NCBI GenBank assembly: GCA_038502055.1
Contig: JAXRKN010000042.1
Span: 1,612,001 to 1,676,000 of the forward strand
Length of the DNA stretch: 64,000 bases
Source: Tanytarsus gracilentus
Taxonomy: Eukaryota > Arthropoda > Insecta > Diptera > Chironomidae
Reading direction: 5' to 3'
Positions within the stretch are counted from its first letter, which is position 1; the number at the start of each line of letters is the position of its first letter. Below are positions 1 to 12,800 of this stretch, in pieces. A model generated the notes under the pieces. It made no database searches. It was not told the origin of the DNA and saw only the letters and a list, made by a program, of their open reading frames with translations. The position numbers and the translations under genes were made by a program.

Positions 1-1390
1 AAAAATTTCCTTCGACAAGGCGAGGAGTGATGCCAATTGCCGAATTGCATTGCTGAGGGTTAAATTCGTTATTGATTCCAACTCATTATCCTGCAACGTT
101 GATTGCGAGTATTTTATTTTACTCGCAGCTGATCGCCTTGCGACATATTTAGGTTCAACTTGCCGTTGCACGAACGGCATTTTTAGGCCTTTTTAAACTA
201 CACAAATTTTTTATATTTTTTTCTTTTATTTCTTTTTCTTAAGGCATTGATCACTTTTAAAAATTCATTTCTTCCTTTTATAGCGGAATTCCATCAAACA
301 CTTTCACACTCTAATGCCATTTTTATTTTTTATGAATTGAAAAAATCAAGGCCGAAATTAATTAGATTCACTAAACGCACCGTAGCAGCAATAACTCAGC
401 GGACACAGAAAAATGAAAAAACACTAGGTGAAAAAAATTGATCATTTACACACACGACTCTTAGGCACGTCTGAAGCCTCCGATGCTCGTATACGAAATA
501 ATATGCACGTTTGTGTTTAATGTGCAAAAGAGAAAAAAGATCGATTCTCTCAATTTTAGTGTTGAGATAATGTTGTAGAGGGAGCGCATGGTTGCTGGGA
601 GAAAAATTTATGTTGCGATTAATGTTGGAAATTTTTATAAAACTTTACTCAATACTTTGAATTTAAATTTAATTTTCTAAATTTATAATGAAGCCTCAAA
701 CAACTTTCTTGGGGTGTTATGTATTTCACAAAAGTAAACGATAGAGATTCAATTACCTTAAAGAAGTGCAATGTAATTGAATCTTTTTAATTAACATGTA
801 AAAATATTTCCACGACAAATTATTTAAGGCTTCTATTCTTTAAGGAACATAAAGAGTTTTGTCTTCTTATCCTTTTCTGTTCATTTCGATATTAATACAC
901 ACTTGAGTGGATTTTGAGAAAATTAAATTTTATTGATTTTAATGTGAATATGCAAATAGGGGAGTTAATACATATTTTTCTCGCTGAGATATTTTAAACT
1001 GTTAAATTAGAAATTAAAATAAAGTTAATAATGACTACTTAGTTAATTTATCGATTAATAATTCTAAATCAAATTTTTTTGCTGCAGCATAAAATAACGT
1101 ATTTTAAAAATTCAAATTTTATGTTGCAATTTTTAATTTATTTTATTTTTAAGCACAGGATTTAAATACAAATTTTATTTGCTTCATTTAAAATGGTTTA
1201 AAAGCATCAACATGAGATTTAAAATTCTTTTTAATTGCAAAAGTAAAAAAATTCAATTTTTTTCTACCTCACTTGCCATCCCCTTCAGTGTTGCCAGATT
1301 CAAAGTCACCTGACTAGCTGAAAAATAGTCAACAAAAGTATAAAATAATTTATTAATCGAGCTTAAGAAGGATAATTAATAAATTAAACA
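1..1390. other. Upstream intergenic region, no gene seen
   Basis: AT-rich sequence with only short chance open frames. The last 100 bases before the Vha14 start codon hold the likely promoter and 5' UTR of that gene; I see no convincing TATA box or other defined element. Nothing else is supported. Confidence 0.6.
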
Positions 1391-1930
1391 ATGGCACTTC
1401 ATTCAGCAATTAAAGGCAAACTCTTGTCAGTTATTGGCGATGAGGTAAAATATCAAAAAATCAACATAAAAAATTTAAATTACTAAACATAAATTTCAGG
1501 ACACTTGCGTTGGCTTTCTGCTCGGCGGAGTTGGTGAAATTAACAAGAATCGTCATGCAAACTTCATGGTTGTTGACAAGAGTAAGTAACACGAATTAAA
1601 AATTATTCAATCTAAAATCCTTCAATAACTTCCAGACACTGCCGTCAGTGAAATCGAAGACTGCTTCAAGCGATTCATCAAGCGCGATGATATCGATATT
1701 ATTTTGATCAATCAGAATTATGCTGAACTCATTCGTCATGTAATCGATGCACACACATCGCCAATTCCAGCAGTGCTTGAGATTCCATCAAAAGGTAAGC
1801 AAACATGAGATCTCAAAGGGCAATATAAAAATTAAAATCAATTTGCCTTTTAGATCATCCATACGATCCATCAAAGGACTCAATTCTCCGAAGAGCCAAG
1901 GGCATGTTCTCAGCCGAAGACTTGAAATAA
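1391..1930 (+). CDS. Vha14-1: V-type proton ATPase subunit F (four exons, complete)
   Basis: Subunit F of the V1 sector of the vacuolar H+-ATPase; it sits on the central rotor shaft with subunit D and couples ATP hydrolysis to proton pumping in endomembranes and apical membranes. Exons are 1391-1444, 1500-1581, 1636-1794 and 1854-1930, with three tiny introns of 54-59 bases, all GT..AG and in matching phase. The joined frame is 123 residues, the usual length for insect subunit F (about 124). It begins MALHSAIKGKLLSVIGDE, continues with the family-typical glycine-rich GFLLGGVG segment and NFMVVDKNT, and later has IILINQNYAELIRH and IPAVLEIPSKDHPYDPSKDS. The start is the first ATG and is also where homologues start. 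Compact housekeeping-gene structure; nothing looks broken. Family assignment is firm; the paralogue number (14-1) is inferred from its being the conserved ubiquitous form. Confidence 0.96.
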
Positions 1931-3013
1931 TCATCTTAAAAAAATCATTCCATTATAGAAAATTTTCGGTTCCTCATTCAGTATGAAGTTATTTAAATAT
2001 CTTAAATTTTAGAGTTGATTGTACTCAATATCATTGTTGGTCGTTTTAATGGAGAGCGTGCGAAAAAAATGACTTAAGAAATTATTCAAATTTTTGGACA
2101 CTTAAATTAAATTTGAATTTTTGCAACGCACATTTTCAATTAAAAAGTTCTTAAGAATGACTCAATTTACGATCAACCCAAATAAGAAAACCTTAATAAT
2201 GTTTTCGCGTATCCCCGCAAAATTTATTGAAAATTGCTATGTAAAAATATTATTGTGCTATAAAAAATTAATATCCATGTGTGTATTGATAACATGTTAA
2301 ATAAAATTTAATGTGAAATTGATGTGAATTCTTTTTTATGGATTTTTCATAATGGATTTTCTTACCTTCTCACTGCCGTTCAATTGAATATGAAAAATTC
2401 AAGCGAATCAAATCAAATTATTTCCTGTGTTTGTGCGAAAAATATGTCAATTGCATGTTGGTGTTGACACAGGTATCAAGCTGAAAGAATTTACTTCATC
2501 AATCAAACACAAAAGGAAAAATTTTCCTCCTCATTTATTTTAATCAACATTTTTTTATTTGATAAAATTTCCGCTTACAACTTTTTTTTCCATGTAAAAT
2601 CTCTTCCTCGAAATCTACTTGTGTGAATACTTGAGTGACTTTTTTTTATTAAATTTATTTTTATTTACATTAATTATCTTCGGTTATTCTATTTTTCTTG
2701 ATAATTTTCATTTATGTAGACAAAGACTTTCCTCGTGGATTTTTTTTTCTGCAGCATCTAAAAACTTTATTTTTAATTATTTTTTTATTCTCACGCTACA
2801 ACACACTTTTTTTTATCAATTAAGTAGATTTTTATAATCAACAACTCGATTATTAAATTCATAAATAATTTCGGTTTTTTTAACATCATCAACTCATCAG
2901 CCTAATAATAAAATAATTTTGAGCCTTCATGATGGCGTTCGCTGCAAATTCCTGCAGGAATGAGACGCAAATAAAAACATTTTGCGGCAAAATTTATTAT
3001 TTTCCTCATCTAG
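1931..3013. other. Vha14 3' UTR and intergenic sequence
   Basis: The first few hundred bases are the probable 3' UTR of Vha14. The remainder is AT-rich with homopolymeric T runs and no supported gene. Confidence 0.5.
2300..2305 (+). terminator. Candidate poly(A) signal for Vha14
   Basis: A canonical AATAAA hexamer lies about 370 bases after the Vha14 stop codon, a reasonable 3' UTR length. In DNA this AT-rich the hexamer occurs by chance often, so this is only a candidate. Confidence 0.35.
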
Positions 3014-3380
3014 CCCACAGAACATTTTCAGTGTCAATTTTATATCAATTTGATATCAATTTTTGATAGCAAATTTTTTGGGCAACTTCGTCGATATTTG
3101 GTCAAATTTTGCTATTAAATTTAACCATGATTTGATAGCAAATTTTGATATTAAATTTATATCAATTTAATACAAATTTTGACATATTTTTTTCTAAAAA
3201 ATTTTTTGTGTCAAATTTTGCTATCAATTTAATGTAAATTTGACGTCAAATTTCATTTTCACTTTTGTGGAACACTTAATTTAATTAATTTTTTTGCTAT
3301 ATCAGGTCAACACTTGGTTGTTTTTTGCTCTGTAATGATAAAGGAATATTTTTTAGAAACTTAAACTTATTTTTGATTAC

Positions 3381-3467
3381 CCGCCGTTGCTAGGATTCGA
3401 ACCGCTGTCTTCAGGAGGAGAAATGTTGTTACACTCGCGCGCGTAAACATTGCGCTACCAAGCCTTT
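3381..3467 (-). other. tRNA-like sequence with Pol III A and B boxes (SINE head or tRNA relic)
   Basis: Read on the minus strand, this stretch contains TGGTAGCGCAATG, a fair A box, and 45 bases later GGTTCGAATCC, a perfect B box / T-loop, followed by a CAACGGC 3' arm. It is far richer in G and C than its surroundings. The 5' side does not pair with the 3' acceptor side and the anticodon arm is not clean, so it is not a functional tRNA gene by eye. A tRNA-derived SINE head or decayed tRNA captured in the surrounding element fits best. Confidence 0.5.
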
Positions 3468-4109
3468 ATTAAATTTAATTTCACAATGGCTAAAGACTTA
3501 TATAAGAAATCAAAAGTTTTTGTGAAAATTTAAGCAGATACTTATTAATTTCTTGATAATATCTTTTAGCTTTCAAAAAATAACATCCTCATTCTTATTA
3601 TTTTGAACCAAACTTTATTTTTTTTCTCAGGTTTGTTAAAGATATTTAAATTTTGAAGAAATAATTATCTTTAGAATTTTATGAAAGGAACTAAAAATTT
3701 AAACTGAAATTTAAATTGTTTTTCTCTTTATGTTATTTTTGATGCTTATTTTAGAACTTTGAAAAAATTATCAGAAAATTAAGGAAAGCGACTTAAGCAA
3801 AAACGGAACTGTTCAAAAAACTTTCAATAAAGGGTTATAGTTAATAGAAAATATCAGATTAAAAATTTTATTGAATGAAGAAATCTCTCATCCTTTTGTA
3901 TTTACAAAGAGTGTAATATATTTTTTCTAAGAATTAAGTTGAATCAACATTTGAAAGGAAATTTTGTTGAAACTTTTTTTCCCAAATGCTTGATAATAAA
4001 CTTTGAACCTTGATGTAATATTTTTTTTTAAAATTTTACAACAAAACTTTGCATTGAATTTAAAAAGAATATATTACATCAAATTGATGTAAAAAGTTGA
4101 TATTAAACT

Positions 4110-4480
4110 TCTTGTCAAAATATTTAATATAAAATTGACATCAATTTAATATAAAAAATTTCTATTTAATTTTTGGTCAAAAAATTTAATATAAAATTGA
4201 TATCAAATTAATGTAAAAATTTAATAAAAAATTTTTGGTCAAAAACTTTAATATAAAATTGATATCAAATTAATGTAAAAATTTAATAAAAAATTTTTGG
4301 TCAAAAAATTTTATATAAAATTGATATCAAATTAATGTAAAAATTTAATAACAAATTTTTGGTGAAAAATTTTTATATTAAATTGACATCAAATTAATGT
4401 AAAAATTTGATATTGAAATTTTAGTCAAAAAATTTAATATCAAATTTATGTCAAATTTGATATTCATAAAACATTAATTT
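4110..4480. repeat. 62-bp AT-rich minisatellite
   Basis: The word TTGGTCAAAAA recurs at 4173, 4235, 4297, 4359 (as TTGGTG) and 4421 (as TTAGTC), exactly 62 bases apart each time. Each unit also holds ATTGATATCAAATTAATG. The outer copies are more diverged than the middle ones, the pattern expected of unequal exchange. It forms the right interior of the inverted-repeat element. Confidence 0.85.
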
Positions 4481-4698
4481 AATATCAAATAAAATATTTT
4501 TTTACTTGCTATTAAATTGACATTAAATTTGACGTTAAATTTGACATTAAATTTTTTTTTGTTGATATCAAATTCATGTAAATTTAATATCAATTTGATG
4601 TCAAAATTTTTTTTTGACAAGGATTTAACGTCAAATTGATATCAATTCAACCAAAAATTGTTCTATGGGAGAATTCATTATGGAGCTGAAATTGAATA

Positions 4699-4795
4699 GT
4701 TAGAAGATCAAGGGGTGAACTTTATGAGATTTTTCAACTAAATTTCTTAATTAATATTTAAAAATTAAAAAATTTCCACCCCTTGTCCACCTAAC
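4699..4795. repeat. Short hairpin element, GGGGTGGAA family
   Basis: A 97-bp unit whose ends are inverted copies: GTTAG..ATCAAGGGGTGAA on the left and TTCCACCCCTTG..CTAAC on the right, around an AT-rich centre. One of about ten similar hairpins in this window. Confidence 0.6.
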
Positions 4796-6784
4796 TACTT
4801 TTTTCATCGACAGCATTCGAAAACATTTTGTGTAAATTTATGAAAATTTTCCAAACTTTTAATCAACTTTAAATTGCTGCATGATTCAGAGTGAAGCAAA
4901 AATATTTATCATCAACAAAAACTAGAATTTTCAATTAAAATAATGACTAAAAATATTCCATATAGCTATAATATGACATTCCATTGCGGGGGTAATGAGA
5001 TGGAGATGTAAATCTGAAACTCCGCTGCACGAGCATTGTCGCATAATTTTCTGCATGATATATTAAAATTTCTCCATCTCCATTGCTTTCACTCTGCGGC
5101 TTAATTGGTTTAGTTTTTCCTTTAATTTCTTAAAGTATTAATGCGGAGCTCGCTTTTTTCAGTTATTTTTTCTAAAAACCAATGAGCTTTGTCATAAAAT
5201 TGTTAACTTTTTACTCGTTTTACGAACAAATTTTTCAGTTTAACTACACACATTGCACGTTGCTGCACTGCAACTCATTAAATTCGAAACTAACATAAAA
5301 ATATCTGAGCGATGGTGGATTATGATGATGGTTTTTGTGGCTGCTCGAGTTAAGTTAAATAAATTTTCCATCATCACCAGCGGTTGGAGATGTAATTAAT
5401 CACGATGGCTTCGTTTAGTTTTAAGGGAGAAAGTTTTCTTTGTTCTTATCTCAAAACAAATAAAAATTATTCAAAATGTCAGTGAAAGATAAAAGTCAGC
5501 CATGCACAACCCTTGAAATAATCCTCAACTCACCATCATAATTTTTTTTTCAGATTATTCGCTGCAGGCCATTTCTTTGTGTAATAATGACTATTTAGAT
5601 TTCCTTTGATGGCAAAAATTATTTCGAAGTTATATTAAAACTTTTTTTTTCTCTGCTCTAAGGTAAAAATTTCTTTTGTAACATTGAAAATTCTTCTAGT
5701 TTTGGTTTATAGTCAAAAATATTCTTTGAGAAATTTATCTCAAAATTTTTGTGCTTATAGTTTTTTTTCGGCAGTTCTGCATTATTATTGCACTTTGAGG
5801 ATGCTTTAATTAAATTGGTTTTAAAATTGTTGTTTGTATGACTGTGGTTGCGGTTAAGAGTTTTTTAAACAGAGTCAATAAAGTTTAAATATTTTTTTAA
5901 AAAATTTACGTTAAGTTTTCAAGATTTTTCGTATAAAATTTTAACTAAACTTTTTTCAATTAAATTATCAACTTTTTAAGTCTGACAGTTTTCAATTTTT
6001 CACAAACAAAAAGTCGTCTGTTGTCGTTTTTAAGCAGCCGGTTATGAGAGTTCCATCCTCAGATGATTCTCAAAAATTTCGTAGTGGAAACGCAGGAGGC
6101 ACTCATCATTAAAATTGCACATAAAACGGTTAATAATAAAATGCTCATGATGCCATTGTTGCTATAGTTGCCTTTTGTTAACTCAAATTGTTATTGTGGG
6201 CACCTTTAATGGATGAAAGAAATTTGTTCATTAAATTAACATCAAAGTGGGCGGTAAAGATTTGCCCCCTTCTTTTAAGCTTACTTTCTATGCCATTTTG
6301 TCGACATGGGTGAATTTTTCGGCAGGCATGAAAGTTGACAAACATTTAGGGTTGTGTTCAATTTGATTTTGGATAAGCCATCTTTAGCAAATGGTCTGGC
6401 CTTAAAGAATATTTCAAATTTTAGTAAAAGAGTAAAATTGAGTTAAAAAAAAGCGAACTTGAATTTATAAAAAAGTTTAAAGCTTGCAGTAACTTAAATT
6501 GGACTTTGAAAATAATGTGGTGAAAATTTAATTTGTTAATGGATGCGGTGAAATTTAACGAAAAAAAATTATTTAAATTTTTAAACTTAGAAAAAAGAGT
6601 GGAAATATTTTTACAAACTTTTAAAATGTAAAAAAGAGTTAATAAAAATCCTAACAGAGGTTGGATCTATCAAGTTTTCACTCATGATGTCCCATCAAAA
6701 AAAAATGCACATAAATTACAAGTTTTTCATCTTTGCACTCGCTCGTGTGGTGAGAAAAACTTTTTTCATTTTACCCCTCCAACC
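4796..6784. other. Intergenic region downstream of the receptor gene
   Basis: AT-rich, no supported gene. It lies between the inverted-repeat element and the stop codon of the minus-strand receptor gene, so the side near 6784 should contain that gene's 3' UTR and poly(A) site. Confidence 0.5.
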
Positions 6785-6859
6785 TTACCTTACAACGCTT
6801 GATAATTTTTCAGCAACCTCCTTTGTAATCGCTGGCCGATCATCATATAAGGTTGGAGC
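6785..6859 (-). CDS. nAChRalpha4: nAChR last coding exon
   Basis: 75 bases after an AACAG acceptor, encoding APTLYDDRPAITKEVAEKLS plus SVVR and TAA. APTLYD right after M4 is the conserved extracellular tail of insect alpha subunits; the rest is lineage-variable. Confidence 0.9.
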   Translation of the reverse strand, partial: APTLYDDRPAITKEVAEKLSSVVR

Positions 6860-9800
6860 CTGTTTATGGGAGAAGAAGAAATTTAATATAAAAAAATTTA
6901 TGAGCTGTTAAAAAAGTTTTTTTACTTGTAAAATGATTCCAGCTGTGCCAGCCAACACAGCAAGTGTAAAAATCCATAAGAATAGACGATCCAAAACCAT
7001 GGCGACATATTTCCAGTCCTCTTTCACCTTTATAGAATCTTCAAGCATTCGTGTATGTTCCGCAATGAAGCGCACACAAAAGCATGAACGATGCAGTTCG
7101 GTGGGACAGTGGAGATGAGAATATCCTGGATTTTTCATTATTGGACTTTTCACGCGATCCTGTTGTGTCACCACCACAGGTTGAGGGTCTATATCGAGCG
7201 TTGACATCGACATTGTCACCTCCTCAGATTCCATCGATATTGGACCGTGTATCTGACAGCTTCCACCAAATGGTCCCGTCGTGGTTAAACTGCAAATTTT
7301 ATTTAAAAATTTAAAATGCCAAAAAATTTAAATTTTAATTTTTTCCTTAACGATTATTTTAAAAAGTGATTTCAACAGACATTTAAAACAAGCAAAACTA
7401 GTTGAACTACGACTTAAAGTAAGAAGAAAATATTTTTCAGTGGATAGAGCGAGATCAACATTGATAGCAGGAAGAAGAGAAATTAAATTGAAAATATACG
7501 AAAGAGAAGAGAGATGAAAAAAAGACACGGAATGCTGATGGCAGTGCTGATGGTTTTGGTGCAAATGCAGCAAAAAGAGAGTGAGGATTTCAAGAGTAGC
7601 TTGATTTAATTAGATTCTAAAATTCAATTTTACTTCAGCACATTTTGCATCCAATCAAATGTGTGCGGTAAAGAACTTGAATTTAAATATATAGATTGAG
7701 ATACGATGGAAGATTGAAGTTTCCGCTCCATCTGTGAAATTGGGTAAACAAAAACGAATTGAAATGCGAGAACAGAATAACCTGTGGAAATTTGGGATTT
7801 AGGAAAATTTAAGGAGATTTCGATTTTTGATGCTCTTTATCTACGCAAATTTTTTACTCAAACTTTAAATGTTGCAAACATGTTCAATTTCTTTAGGTTA
7901 TTCTGTCCTGAACATTTGACTTAATTACTAAACACATCAAAGCCTAACTACAATATGTACTCGTAATCTCCATTTGTCACATATAAAATTAATTCAATTT
8001 TTCGGATGCTGTTGTAATGTTAAAATAAATTAATCATGATGTCGAATGCGTTTAAAATTATAATTGAATATTATCCAAATTCAAGTATATCTATTGAAAT
8101 AAAAATCAAAAATATGAGAGGCGTATAAAGCCTAATTGGTTTTTGTGGTGATTATTATTATTATTATTTTAACGGGGCAAGGGGACAAATTAATATTATC
8201 ATCATTATTATGGATTTTATGGTGTGTGTTGTTTGAGGCTGATGATATGATCTGATGAAAATGGGTTTCCACTCATTCCACACGACAAACATTCAAAAAT
8301 TAAATTCAATCAACTTGGTGAAGGATTTTTGAGGTTATTATTTTTGACGCACAATTAACAAAACACAAAAACACACAGAGATGACATCAAACTTCATCAA
8401 TACCTGATCGGTGACATATCTTCTTTTGATGGTGCTCTACTATAGTGTGATACATGGTTAAGATTTGATGACGAGTTGGTATAGAATGGATAGAAACTTG
8501 AGAGCAATTTTCTGTGTAAATTCAACATGATTGATGACGAGGAGTTTTTTGTTTGAGAGGATTTTCATTTTTAGGTTTTTATTTTTTAGTTGAATTTTGT
8601 GCACATAAAAATTTTGAGAGATCATAAAAATGGCAATTTTTGAGATTAAATCAAAAATTTTCAGCGTGCCGCATGTCATTCAATATGATTTTTAGATGTA
8701 AGAAGAAGAAAAAAAAGGAGAAAAATTATGTTAATTTTCATATTTTTCTTCGAGTGAAGTTGTGAGGAAAAATTTACAAAAGTAGTTAAGAATAAAAGTA
8801 AATTGATCAAGGTGGGGTAACTTGAATTAATTAATTATATTTTTTAGGGTTATAAAATTTAATTTTTTTAAATTTTATCAAAGTTACCTCACCTTGTTTA
8901 AATATTTTTTATAGTACAAAAAGTAAAAATAATAAATCGAGAGGATGAACACCGTTTGACGTCAGGAATAAAAATGGTGCGAAAAAATGCTTCAACGCGT
9001 CCCGAACGATAGATTAAGATAAAGAATGTGTAAGAGATACAAATTTCCTTTCACTTTTCTTTATCCACTCGAATTGTAATTCATCCTGCAATTAATCATC
9101 GTCCACGAGCGAAAAACGTTGTGTATTCTCACGCACATTGCGAATGTCATCATTTTATCCTTGACGTTAAATCGAGGACATTCTTCACTCTCTCGGTTGT
9201 TTTTTCAGCGATCAAAATTAATTGATATATAAAGAATATGAGAAGGTCGAGCCATCCATATCATAAGCGGCAGAGAGGATGACTCAAATTACCTGTTGGT
9301 TTCAAAAACATATTTTGGTCGTTTCATAAAGAGAAACTTGGGTAGAAAATCTATGAAAAATGCCTTAATCCACGGGTTCATGGTGTGAGTTTGAGGTGAT
9401 CGAAAATGCACGTTCAGCACGAGAACCGTAACACATATACTGGCATGGTGTAAAAAGGAATGTTTTAAATATTTTTAATGAATTTAATTAAAGTCTCTTC
9501 TCACCTTATCGATACCAGTATCATCGCAAATATGAGATACTTTCCCAGCAGCGGCACAACCAAACTGAAACGAACGTCAATTTTATATTTTAAGACATGG
9601 CGACAGCAAAAAAAATTCAGCATAAAATATTCTTTATTTATGGACGTCATAAGACGATGAGAAATTTTTGAGTCTTTATCTTCTTATTTTTTCGCAACAT
9701 TTCTGAATTACGTGATATATTTTATTGTAAATTCAAAGTGCGGGGGTTGTGACATGAATATTGATGATAGTCAGACACTTGTAAGAAGATTATTGAGTAA

Positions 9801-12800
9801 AATAAATAGAAAGTTGCATTTGCAAATGGAGAGAGAGAGAGAAGTGAAGATGAGCTGAGTTCATTTAACTCTCTAAATTTGGGGATTTAAGAAGTTTTAA
9901 AAGTTTAACAATTTATTTCGAGGGGACATTTTGTGTCAATAAAGTAAGGCGGGCCAACATCTCAGATCAGGCTGGGATTTGCAACACTTTTAGACATATT
10001 TGCGACTATTTGCGACACCTCTTTAAAAAATTTCGACACCCTCTAGTTTTCCAGTTATCCACCTTCAAAGTTTTCCCGAAAGCCCGCCGTACTTTATCAG
10101 GTTTTTTATATGAAATTGATCTTTCGAACTCCAAGTGATGTTTTTTCTACTCTATGAATTTCGACTATTTGCGACACCAAAAAAATTTTCCGGAAAATCG
10201 ATTAGTTTTCCCAGGAAATGACTTCAAAGTTTCAAGGAAAATTTTCATAACAAAATCTAACAAGAATCAAAAAATCTAATTGGAATTTCAATAATCTTCA
10301 CTTATCTACCAATATTTTTATTTTTTTAATTTTTACAACTTAACTTTTTTCAACAAATTTGTTTTAAATTTTCAATAAAAACTTAATAACTTTTAAAATC
10401 AGATCAAAAATTTCCATTTGCAATGGAAAAAAATTATTTTTTACGGTGAGAGTTTTTATTTTTTTGACGCTTTATGACGGTTAAATTTGAATTTCAGGTA
10501 GATTATTGAAATTCCAATTAGATTTTTTTGATTCTTGTTAGATTTTGTTATGAAAATTTCCCTTGAAACTTTGAAGTGATTTCCTGGGAAAACTAATCGA
10601 TTTTCCGGAAAAAAATTTTGGTGTCGCAAATAGTCGAAATTCATAGAGTAGAAAAAACATCACTTGGAGTTCGAAAGATGAATTTCATATAAAAAACCTG
10701 ATAAAGTACGGCGGGCTTTCGGGAAAACTTTGAAGGTGGATAACTGGAAAACTAGAGGGTGTCGAAATTTTTTAAAGAGGTGTCGCAAATATGTCTAAAA
10801 GTGTTGCAAATCCCAGCCTGATCTGAGATGTTGGCCCGCCTTACTTTATTGACACAAAATTTTATTAAATTTTTCGAAAATATAGATTTTTTAGTCGGGT
10901 CGGTCGTCTTAAAGGATGTCCAGAGATCAAAATTTACCTTGTTGGCGGGATGATTTCAACAACCAGCAAAAAGAACACGTGAAGGCTAATGAGAATTGAA
11001 ATTGATAGCGTAACCTAGTGGAGGATGAAAAAGACAAACGTAAGTAAAATTCATAATCAAGTGAAATAATGAGATATAAGAGAGCATTAATTAAATTAGA
11101 AAAAAGTGTGAGGCAAAGAAAAGTTGTTAGAATATTAAATGAGAAGAGAAAAAAAAATGTTAACAGTCAAGGGATGGAAATTTTTCATTCATAATTTTAA
11201 AGACGTAAAACTTGAATTTTTTATGTGAAAAATAAATTGTAATTCTAAAACTGAGTGCATTATGGAATTCCTTAGAAAATCAAAAAGTCGCTAAATTTTT
11301 TAAAATGAAAAACTCACTTTTTCTCCGCTATCCGATGGCAAGTAGAACGTTAATACCGTTAGAAATGAAATTCCCATGCATGGGATTATGATGTTCACTA
11401 TATTCATATTCCAAAAGCATACAAGACGAATGTGAAAAAAGGAATAAGAGGATAAAAAATAATATTAATAAGTAATCCATTTGATGTACTTCTTCATCCA
11501 CTTCGAATGAATCTCTCGAGGTATTTTTTTGAGCTCGTTTTCGCTCTCAGACAAAAATGTTTATTTTACTTTATCTCGTAAGATGTAAAAGGGTTTTTTG
11601 ATCTATGAAAATTTGATTGAAGTTTTTGTTAAATTATTTTAGTAAAATTTTTAAAGCATAAATCAATTCTTAAATTAGGTTTAGAATCCTTTTCTCAAAA
11701 AAAAATGTTTGGCAAGTAAACATTCAAGCACAGTTCATTATTGAGGCATTTAAGCCTAAATGTTTACCCACTTGACGTGGATTTATTTGCGCATGGGAAC
11801 GTGAGAGAGCTTTAAGAGCGGATGATATGTAAGCTGCGACTTTGAACTTAATGAATTTCTTGGGAACTATAAAATAAAACTCACCCGTGTAGAATAAAGT
11901 TTTTCTCCGCATCGTGATGTTAAATGCTACAAAATTTATGAGAAAAGAATTTAAAGAGAAAAATTTAATTGAGCGTGACAAAAGAAAGTTTCTTCATTTT
12001 TTCCATTTTAAGAGGGAAATTTAGTTAAATTGATTTTCTTATCACCGAATGCGACGATGACTAATGACAGAGATACTGAACCGTCGGCGAACATTAATCA
12101 AATTTGATGTGCGATGAAAGCTCAGTGATAAAAAAATTTGCATTTGCTCACGTTTTCTGCTGAATTTACTTACTGATATCTGAAAAGAGGGAAAAAATTT
12201 ATTAAATTTTAAAGATTAGTAAAATGCGCTTAATTATTCAATTTTAACAGTGAAAAAATTTCATCTCATCTAATGAAGCTTTTTAAAGTCACAAAACCAC
12301 TCAATTTATGCTCATTTTGCTTAACTTTGAAAAAAGATCAAAGGAAAATTAATTTTCCACTCTTAATTATTTTTAAGTACATTGTAATGAACATTCGCGA
12401 GTACTCTCAGTTACACAATGCTCAACAGCATTAATTATGCATTTCACATATGTGGAGAAAATGGGAGTAAAAAATTCATTGCATTTTTAATAGACTTTAA
12501 TGAATCTCCAGTGAATTGCTTTTTCAATTTTATGCAAATTTCGGAGGCAGATGATGATTTGAAAATTGAAACAATTAGCTAATGATGTTAAAGAAGAGAG
12601 GTTGTTTATTGAAATTTGACTCAATTTAATTTTTTTTAAAAACTTTTTTATATTTTCCTTTTGGCAAAATCCCATTTGCAACTTAAGTTTAATCCTTCAC
12701 TAATCTCATTCTAAATTTAAGAATCGCGTTTTTCTTTTCCTAATCCTCTAAAATAATTAACTCACCTAAATATGGCTGCAATGCGTTGGTAAAAGTTGGC

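Larger units (their letters stand above)
3014..4669. mobile_element. AT-rich inverted-repeat (MITE/foldback-like) element
   Basis: The ends are inverted copies of CCCAYAGAACAWTTTT (left at about 3014, right reading inward from about 4669). Both sub-terminal zones are made of the same oscillating AATTTGATATCAATTT-type words in opposite orientation, so the element can fold back on itself. The interior holds a tRNA-like segment and a 62-bp minisatellite. There is no transposase frame, so it would be non-autonomous. I see no clear target-site duplication; the boundaries rest on the two matching termini. Confidence 0.6.
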
